Source: Linnemannia elongata
Lineage: Eukaryota > Mortierellomycota > Mortierellomycetes > Mortierellales > Mortierellaceae
DNA length: 64,000 nt
Direction of reading: 5' to 3'
Assembly: GCA_036320915.1 (NCBI GenBank)
Contig: JAXBDG010000005.1
Coordinates: 1,426,001 to 1,490,000 of the forward strand
Shown: one piece after another, positions 56,282-64,000 of the stretch
Numbering within the stretch: position 1 is the stretch's first letter
Layout: every line of letters starts with the position of its first letter
Translations under genes and position numbers: made by a program
Notes under the pieces: model-generated
Databases searched by the model: none
The model's input: the letters and a program-made list of their open reading frames with translations, nothing else
Told to the model about the DNA's origin: nothing

Positions 56282-56584
56282 TTTTTTTTTTCTGGTTTGC
56301 TCACCTGTGTGCCTGGGTACCGTCTCCATCATGTGCAATAGCTACTATCCTTCACTCTCTTTTTTTTTTTGTTCTTGTTCCCTTTCTCCTCTCACTCTCT
56401 CTTACTCTAACCCTCTTCTCTTTTCACCCTTCTCATTCACCTCTCCTCCACTTTTTCTCATTACCACCATTCCATTCCGTTTTCAATCTCCATTTCATTC
56501 CACCTCATGACAATCACCTTTGCAGAAGCACGACCTTAAAATTTATTTATTTCTTTTATTCGATCACCCATCAATCCTTTCAAA
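56282..56584 (+). promoter_or_regulatory. Promoter and leader of the mucin-like gene
   Basis: Strongly C/T-rich on the plus strand from 56345 to 56520, a leader style repeated before other plus-strand genes in the window. Confidence 0.5.
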
Positions 56585-57565
56585 ATGCGGTTCACAACAG
56601 TGTCCCTGGTGCTCGCCCTCTCTACAACATTCTCGGTCACGTCCACCATGGCATCCCCCATTACCAACACCAACAATAATGACGTTCTCCTTTCGCAACG
56701 ACACCTCTACCAGCGCGACGTTGCTAACTCCCAGCTAACAGATGCAGCCATCGACAGCTCCACCCCTTCGTCGCAACTCCTTCGATCCCATTCTTCTTCC
56801 TCCTCTGGCGGCGCCAGGATGATCAACAAACGTCAAGGTCCTCGTCGACTCGCGGGCGACAAACGAGGTACTGGTGGTCTGTTGGATAACCTCGTCGGCG
56901 ACATCGTCCCGCCCAAACCCGCAACCGATGCACCCAGTCCTAATGGTAAGGCCATACACCAACTGACATCTCTTTCTCGACTCTGGCTACTATTACACAT
57001 CGCTGCAAACACACACACACGCATATACACATTACACATTGTTACTTGTGCGATTCCTCCCTACATTACATATACAATATCCCTCCCTACATGCACTCCT
57101 GCAGCCCGCGCTCAAACCATTCTCATCTCGTATTGTGTTATATTTATTTTCAAGGTGTCCCAGGGCCGGTGGGCTTTACATACACACACCCGCCCATTTT
57201 TTTTTGTATCATACAATTATGCTATCCTTCAAAATGAGGGGATCTCGCACGGAGGAGGATAAAGAGAAGAGAAGGAGACAACAAAAAGAAAATAATGTGA
57301 GCGGGAACATAGGAAGGGAGACCAAAATTCATGGGAAGGGCTCCGTTTATACTTTACTCTCGGACACTCTTTCTTTTTTCTTTTTTTTTTCTTCTTCTGA
57401 TGTCCATGAGCCTCCTGATCCTCCATGCTCTTTTGTTCACTCCTCGCTTGTAACTGTCTCCGTGCTCCCTCTTTTCTGTTATTACTTTAAATATACCTCT
57501 TGGTTGGGATTAATACGGTTTTATATACGGCTTCTATTCTGCACTCTTTTTGCTTTCTTTTGTGT

Positions 57566-57597
<32 letters not shown>

Positions 57598-59672
57598 ACG
57601 TGTGTTTTGCTCAAATGATGACAAGAAATGAGAGTTTTCGCCTGCCTGGACCTTTTGATTGTGAGTGTGCTCTTCCTTCCTCGTCTCCTCTTTGCTGGCT
57701 GACTGCCTAGCCAATTGAATGGCTAACTAACGAGCTGCCTGGGAGACAGAATTACATGAGCCGTTTGGATATGAGGAAAAGAAAAACAAAGAACAAAATA
57801 CAGAGGAAGGACGACATGGACCAAGATGATAATGGAACCATCTATCCAACCAAGAACCAAGGCAACAAGAGGATAGAAAGGTTCAGAGCTTGGGATACGA
57901 AACGATGCGAGGGATGAAAACGTGGAACAATTGACACAAAAGCCGATACTTGGACAAGCTGACTGACCGATTGTGAAATGACGACTTGAACGCGACTTGT
58001 AAGTCATTGCCCGATAAACTCCCTTTCTTATACACAATATTACCTCCTTTCAACTATCTCCGAGCGACAAAAGTGCGGAGTCAATCAACTGCAAACACCA
58101 ACGACAAAAAATGCATCCAACCCAAAAGCACAGCACAACCGACCACTCATTAATTTTGTATTTTAAAAAAACGTGTTGCTCTGATCTTTTTTTGACTCAC
58201 ACGCTCTCGTTGTTTGCTTTCTTTCTTTTGTTACTTTTCACTCGATCCTATCCTACCGAAACGTCCGCAATAATGTTTTAGGCGAGATCATCATCGCGAA
58301 AAGAGGCGAAGACGAGGACGACACACCTGATCAGGAGACGGAGGCGACAGAAAGAGACGAGGAGGATGAGGAGAACTCATCTGGAGGTCAGAACCCAATA
58401 GAACCAGCATCTGAAGAGATTATTAGTAAGTCCACTCAGCCAATCAGCCTTGCAAACAGGCATCGAATACTGTGTCAAACGAAATTGCGGACAGCTAACC
58501 ACAGTGCTACCTTCAAAACGCTCTGGCAATAGACCCCTCTCTGTCTTCAATTGTCGAACCTACAGATTCTGGATCTGACCAAGAACCTACGCCTACGGCC
58601 ACTGCAGGAGAATCTGAACCTACCCCCAAGCCTGAAGATGAAGAAGAAAACGACGGGGACAAGGATGAGAGCGGATATAAGGAGGAGCCTACACCCACTC
58701 CTACCCCCGATGACGCCGCAACCACTACTACTGAAGAGCCGGATGTCTCAGCAGAAACAGCAAACGATTCAGCACCAGAGCCCACCGACCCCGTTGTCGC
58801 CATCACCTCCTCCTCGTCAACCACCACTACTTCTCACAACCCATCGGGACAAACCGATCCTACAGTGACCAAGACCTCAAAGGACGAGGGAAATGGACCA
58901 ACGACGCTCCCCGGGCACAAGGAGGAGACCAATAGCAACACAACCGCCTTAACGGTCGGACTCATTGTTGCGGTGCTCATTATTGCCACGTTCATCGGTA
59001 TCTGGATTTTCCGCAAGTGGAAGCTCTCTGTAAGCTTGGAGTATTCAGCCCTTTTTTGTCGCTATGCTATGGTTCCTTGTTTTTCGTTCTATACACGACA
59101 CTCGCCATCTCCACAACAATAATTAACATCTCATAATCCAAAAACGATATACGCTGTTTATTTACTCCATCTAGCTATCAAGACCATTCAAGCGCAAGAT
59201 CATTGGAGGATCCACAAAAGGTGGAGCAGCAGCATCAGCTGTTGTCTATGGCTCCGAAAAAGGCCATGGCGGCCATTCAGAGTACAACAGCTACGACGAG
59301 ATGATCCGTCCTGAGGCTTATGATATCGCACCCCCACCTGCCATGACCTCTGTGTCGATGGTTGCACCTGCCTACACTGCTGCTGTCGCCGGCTCGGAAT
59401 ACGAATACGGTTACGCGCACTACGAACAAATGCAACAGCAGCAACAGCAACAAACTATGGGTGGAGACACCAACTATCAATCCTACCAATACGGACACAG
59501 CTCGGGAGCTGTTCCTGCAATGTCGGAAGCTTCGGCGATGAGGGCCTCTGTTACGACAATTCCGAACCCTAATGTAATTGGAGGTGTCCCAGCCGTGGGA
59601 CACAATATCCATGGCTACGGATCGGAGGATTATACCCGGAACGACCACTTCCTGCGGGAGTTGCGCGAGTAA
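56585..59672 (+). CDS. Mucin-like single-span surface protein, 499 aa
   Basis: Four exons: 56585-56945, 58282-58425, 58533-59029 and 59175-59672. A signal peptide (MRFTTVSLVLALSTTFSVTS) is followed by an ectodomain of ~290 residues rich in Ser, Thr, Pro, Asp and Glu, including MINKRQGPRRLAG and DKRG, which look like Kex2-type Lys-Arg cleavage sites. One membrane helix (TALTVGLIVAVLIIATFIGIW, ~310-330) is followed by the basic stop-transfer FRKWK and a ~170-residue cytosolic tail rich in Tyr and Gln. The layout matches fungal wall-stress sensors (Mid2/Wsc type) or signalling mucins, though no WSC or Cys-rich domain is present. Intron 1 is very long (1336 bases) for this window, so an extra exon is possible. 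Confidence 0.75.
57561..57597. repeat. TG dinucleotide repeat
   Basis: A run of about 18 TG units with one interruption, in intron 1 of the mucin-like gene. Confidence 0.9.
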
Positions 59673-60470
59673 AGCTAGCGAGAATGGCCAACTCTTCTGC
59701 TCTAACGCATCAAGCGCTTTCCTTATGTTCTCAAGGGTTGTCGCTTCTTCATGACGGCATGTCTCCGCATAGAAACCATTAGTCAATTGGTTCGACTTAT
59801 CACCTCTTTCACGACTCTCCCTCCATCCCAGTCCTTCTTTTCTATTGTCCCAGCAACTGGTTACCGCCTTCTCCCCTATCTCCATCTTCTCTTTACACGT
59901 TCAACTTCACACATCCTTGCCTGCATACTCACTCTCTCTCTCTCTCCTTTCTCTCACATGGACCATTTTTTCGCATTTTGCATATCCTTCCGTCCCTTTT
60001 TTTACACGCGCATCTCTCATCTCCACATCTTTTTTTCATGACTCCACAGAAATGACTCTTTTCTACTCTCTCCATTATTTATTTTTTTCATGACTTTCAT
60101 GCCATTCCTCTTTTTTTTTTTTCTTTTCTTTTCTTTTTTTTTTCTATGCCATTCAGAAGTCCTACCCTTTTCCACTCACCACCATAATAAAAGCTTGAAC
60201 GAGCTAACAGTACAATTTATTTGGGATAATATAAGGTGTTTTTGGTATTTTTGTATGAGAATAAGTGGGGTGTATATGAAGGCAACATGAGAGGGGAGTA
60301 ACGGCAAATACGAAAATAAATGTGCTATAGTACAAGTGATGGTGTGCAACCCGCGCTGTTAGACGATAGTTGGTGTGTGGGTGGCCGGCGGTTGGCGACA
60401 GTTTTTGCAATGGTAGTGGGCGGGCAGTGAGCGAATGGAAGGGGGCATGAACAATACAAGATCCAAGAAC
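59673..60470. other. Convergent intergenic region
   Basis: Lies between the ends of the mucin-like gene (+) and the ACT-domain gene (-). It is C/T-rich through 60150, and the plus-strand aataaa-type word at ~60186 could end the mucin-like transcript. No gene is recognised. Confidence 0.55.
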
Positions 60471-61852
60471 CTATTGGGCGAGGACCTCATCCGAGGTGCT
60501 GTTATCCTCAGCCTTGTTGTCCTCGGGGGAATCAGCATTGGTCGAGACGGGCGAAAGCTCTGCAGGGTCAACATCAGACGAAACACCCGAGAGGGACGCT
60601 GTATCGATCGAATGTATCGATCCACCCTTCTTTGCCAACCGTTGCCCGCGAAGAAAGCGAGTCCTGCGTTCATTCTCGCCCTCGCCCTCAGGAGATTCCA
60701 GCTCCTCGTTTTTGGCGAGGACCGACCGCGAAGTTTCCTCAAGGCAGGCCACGGCCTGCTCAAAGTCCTGATCGTTGACCATGATATAGTCCGAGCTGAA
60801 CGTGCTCAGGTAGAACAGACCGATGCCACTCTCGCTCAGTGGCCGCGAGAACTCGCTGACGATTCCACATTCGTCGAATCCAAGAGGACCATCGCCAATC
60901 GCAATCAGACGCCAGTCGCCTTCTTGGGTGTTGAGAGTGTGGTCTGGGAACAGGCTCATCGTCGCGTCATCCATAATGATACTGAGCGTTGTGTCCGTCT
61001 GTGTAAATGAGAAGAACCTGTCCACTCTGTATTCACAAAAGCAAAAACGAAAATAGTATTAGTATAGTGTAATAATAATGCTTTACAAATCTGAAGTAGT
61101 AACAGAGAAGGAAAAAAACTTGCCTATTGTCAAAGAAGATGGACTCCAAAAGACGGATGGCGAGCTGGTCCATAAGTCCATGCTCCATGCTGGTGATGTG
61201 AAGGCGATGTGGAAAGTTGACTTGGAAGGGATGATGCCTTGCCTGGCTTGCCTTGATTGCTGCATCATCCAGTGACAATGATTCGATCAAAGCCGGGTCC
61301 AGACCCTGCAAAGTTGTGTCGAGAACATGGCTTCCATGACCACTCGCCATTCCACTGTTAGGCCCGCTGGTTGCTGCGCTTCCAATGCCGCTGTCCTCCG
61401 AGCCGCTTTGTCCAGCTCCTTCTGTTGCTGCTCCTCCATTGCGACGTAGACCACTGGTTTCGAGCATGTCCAGCAGGCTTGATTGGCGTCTGCGCAGTGT
61501 TGAGGCGTTGAGAGCAAGGGCGTCCTGAAGCGAATTGACCTCTGTGGGACTCATCGGGAAGGTCTCCTCCCATGACTGCAGGTCTGTGGGTTGAAGTCCG
61601 ACGTCTTGGAGTGGGTTGTTGCTGATGTCGAATACCTTGGAGAGACAGTCGAGTGCACGGGTGAGATCGCATTCTGGCAGGAGCGTGAAGTCGGCATCAT
61701 ATGTTGATATTTGCCTAATTTTCCGCACATGGGGGTTTGACAAAGAAGACGAGGTCAGTGTTTGTGTATTAGTTTGGTCATGGGCTCTTTTGAAAGGTCA
61801 TGGAAGTCAATTTTGCTTTGTGCTTATACAATCGTCAGCGTGTGATACTATC

Positions 61853-61885
<33 letters not shown>

Positions 61886-63658
61886 ATAAAAAAGAGGGTG
61901 CACGAGAGAAAGGAGAGAGAGAAAGAGAGAGAGAGAGGTAGTAATGCAGACGGTGCAAGTGGTTGAGATCATGAGATATATCGGCGTCTTTCACCCTCTG
62001 TTGTTGTTGTTGCTTCCTCTTCTTAGTTTTTCCCTCTCACTCACTACTCGCACGATGTGCTTACGATTCTTTAATCGTACAGGACACATATGCTCGGACA
62101 TCAGCATTCAGGATTTAAGGTTGGAGATGACTTCATCGGTTGTGTGGAGCAAGAAGGAAATCCAAATCAAACCACAATCGCGTCGAATTGCTCGCCCCTT
62201 TAAGCACAAACAAAACTCTCACACCCACTCTCTCTCACTTGTGTTTGCTCTCTTGCTTGCTCTCTTGTAAATCGATCGAAACAGACGGGAAAAAAAAAAA
62301 AAAAAAAAAAAAAAAAAGGTACAAAGGGAAGGAAAGAGATAGATGGGAATGGGATGAGAAGAAATGGAAAAGGGTACAAATAGAACACCTTGCCTCTATG
62401 CCACAAGTCCTGTAACTCGTCGATGGCATAACCGTACTTGTTTGTTGTCGTCACCCTCATATTAAGACTCCTCTCGTGTCCAAGCGATCAATTATCCCAT
62501 GCTACTCGCTTTCGCTTTGTTCTTCTTCGTTCTTGCCTTCCTTACTTCCTTTCCCTACTGACCTGTCAACCGAAACCACACATTGTAATCGCTCTCCTTG
62601 TATGCTTCGTGCTTCTGTGTTTTCATATCGTGAAAAATAGAAAAGAAAAAAATAGAAAAGAAAAAAATATGTGGAGCAATTTGTTCGTCTGCAGCAAAAA
62701 GGGAAAAGAAAACAAGTCTTACATGATGGAAACGTTAATGTCTGCCAATGGCTTCGAGACCTGGGAGACCACATCCATGGCGCCTATTTTAGTGATCAGA
62801 GAACAAGGGCAAGGGCACGAATGACAAGGGTAAAGACGGGAAGAGGACAGGGTGCAAAAACATGTCAATAATTAGCTTGGAGCACCAAAAATAAGGCGAA
62901 CCCTATGAAAGGGAGAGATGGTCTTCATCCCAGATGTGTTAAGTACGGTCCAGTGTCGGTTGAAAGGGCAAGGGAGCCATATGCGTCGTCTGTACGTGTC
63001 TGTTTGTATGTGGCCGAAGGCGTTGGTTGTTGTTGTTGTTGTTGTTTTGATTGTGCAACAACTCCAATGTCTAACTCCCCCTTGACGTTTTCCCTTGCCT
63101 CTACCTAACCACGTTGATAGAGTATCCCGAAAGGAGATGGGGAGGATAGAAGGAAGATCTTACCGAGACCCGACTCTCCTGCCTCGATTTGAACGGCCCT
63201 CCAGATGACATTGCAGACGTCCAGCGTTTCCTTGGGGAACGCAGGGATATGTGTCTCGTCGAGGATGAGGGAAACTTCTCTGTCCGTCTCTGAGTATGAG
63301 AAGAAGTGCTGGGGTCTGGTAAAGAACAAATATCACATAAGAAGAACGGTTGTAAGACGTTAGTGGAGATAGTAGAATGATGCAAGCTGCTTCTAAACTT
63401 CGACACGATAAAAAGCAGAAGAAGGCGCTCATCGAACGAAATGACGAGAACAAAGAGCGAACTCAGCGCGGGTCAACAGTAAGAGAAAAAAAAACGCGAG
63501 AGGGTACGAGAATGGACAATAATGGAGATGACACCACCCTACTGGGTGAGAAGTATCGTATCTAAAAGCACGCCTTTTTCACAGTCTAAGCAGCACTAGT
63601 CGGCTCAAACTACGACGACAGCCCAAGGAGCGAAAGAAAGAGAAAAAGAAAGGCGGAG

Positions 63659-63691
<33 letters not shown>

Positions 63692-63816
63692 CTGAGTGCA
63701 AGACGTTACCCAGAAGGAAAAAGGACGAGTTTCATGAGTTGATGGGTGCACCGGGGAATGTCCGCCTTGTCCATGGAGGCGAGCTTGAGGCGGAAAGGGA
63801 GGATGTCGACGATCAT
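60471..63816 (-). CDS. ACT-domain protein of the GATS/CASTOR type, 488 aa
   Basis: Five exons: 63816-63710, 63315-63164, 62783-62723, 61714-61124, 61026-60471; phases agree throughout. The start MIVDILPFRLKLASMDKADI resembles the opening of CASTOR-like proteins, and paired ACT-type units follow: HFFSYSETDREVSLILDE with ISTYDADFTLLPECDL, and later RFFSFTQTDTTLSIIMDD with LFYLSTFSSDYIMVNDQD. Animal CASTOR1 binds arginine and controls TORC1 through GATOR2; fungal relatives are uncharacterised amino-acid-binding candidates. A Ser/Gly-rich insert (~165-235) separates the units and the C-terminal ~90 residues are disordered. Exon 3 is only 61 bases. Intron 4 uses a GC donor (AG|GCAAGT). Intron 3 is ~1 kb and intron 1 carries an A/T run. 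Confidence 0.83.
61852..61883. repeat. CAA trinucleotide repeat in intron
   Basis: About ten tandem CAA units in intron 3 of the ACT-domain gene. Confidence 0.9.
62290..62317. repeat. A28 homopolymer in intron
   Basis: Intron 3 of the minus-strand ACT-domain gene, T run in sense; followed by ggtacaaag on the plus strand. Confidence 0.95.
63659..63689. repeat. A31 homopolymer in intron
   Basis: Lies about 20 bases downstream of the donor of intron 1 in the ACT-domain gene, T run in sense. Confidence 0.95.
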
Positions 63817-64000
63817 ATTGGCAATTAGTAGTGATGAGAGTCAGGGACAGAACAGTTTGTATGAATGAATGTAGGTGTCTGTCGAAGGGAGAGAGAGTGA
63901 CAGAGTAAGTGAACGAGGGAGAGAGAGAGAGAGAGAGAGTAAGGGAGAGGAAAGGGAAGAGCTGTTCCTGAAAAGCGCAAAGTAAAAGCAAAAGGGAAAA
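63817..64000. promoter_or_regulatory. Leader/promoter of the ACT-domain gene
   Basis: Purine-rich on the plus strand with a GA repeat at ~63918-63938, so a C/T-rich leader in sense, as at other genes here. Cut by the window end. Confidence 0.5.

Noticed and set aside
57039..57710. 223-codon plus-strand frame inside the long intron
   Set aside because: It includes TG-repeat translation and Phe/Ser-rich runs; no family features.

Overview
The window looks like nuclear DNA of an early-diverging filamentous fungus, most likely Mortierellomycota (Mortierella/Linnemannia type). The clues are GT-AG introns in most genes, C/T-rich leaders, many long A/T runs, Ser/Gln/Asn-rich low-complexity protein segments, several F-box genes and a Sel1-repeat relic. 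The organism is inferred from style and protein families; no rRNA or other marker gene is present. Exons were joined by hand from splice motifs, reading phase and conserved protein motifs, so exon ends are predictions.

Layout. 1-298: 3' end of a PEBP-family gene. 542-2578 (-): unknown multi-pass membrane protein. 4557-5219 (+): small type I membrane protein. 7045-9906 (+): biotin-dependent acyl-CoA carboxylase alpha subunit, probably methylcrotonyl-CoA carboxylase. 10062-12440 (-): F-box protein. 13093-13725 (-): Mpo1-like dioxygenase. 14385-15363: decayed Sel1-repeat gene. 15544-17805 (-): YheT/ABHD-type alpha/beta hydrolase. 18375-18665 (-): CsbD-like stress protein. 19159-20832 (-): unknown protein. 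21862-23973 (+): mitochondrial acetyl-CoA acetyltransferase. 24191-25618 (-): proteasome subunit alpha-2. 26659-27513 (+): Cys-rich, probably GPI-anchored protein. 28819-31467 (-): DH-PH RhoGEF. 31468-39722: an 8 kb stretch with no recognisable gene. 39723-45163 (-): P5B ATPase of the Ypk9/ATP13A2 type. 45814-47277 (-) and 47626-49329 (+): head-to-head F-box genes. 49593-50412 (+): small Pro-rich membrane protein. 50413-56584: gene-poor, decayed island carrying a ~200 bp inverted repeat pair. 56585-59672 (+): mucin-like single-span surface protein. 60471-63816 (-): ACT-domain protein of the GATS/CASTOR type.

How the genes relate. There is no operon-like grouping. The carboxylase and the mitochondrial thiolase could act in one catabolic route (leucine to acetoacetate and acetyl-CoA). 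Mpo1, the hydrolase and the thiolase all touch lipid metabolism. The F-box genes and the proteasome subunit belong to ubiquitin-dependent turnover. The RhoGEF and the mucin-like protein fit cell-wall and polarity signalling. These links are inferred from family roles.

Main points of interest: two GC-AG introns with the same strong donor; two intronless genes followed by genomic poly(A) (possible retrocopies); a Sel1 pseudogene with three in-frame stops at otherwise conserved places; the inverted repeat pair around a 4.4 kb decayed island; and ten A/T runs of 21-46 bp. No clear tRNA, rRNA, CRISPR array or intact transposase was seen. I did not find a convincing new multi-gene system.
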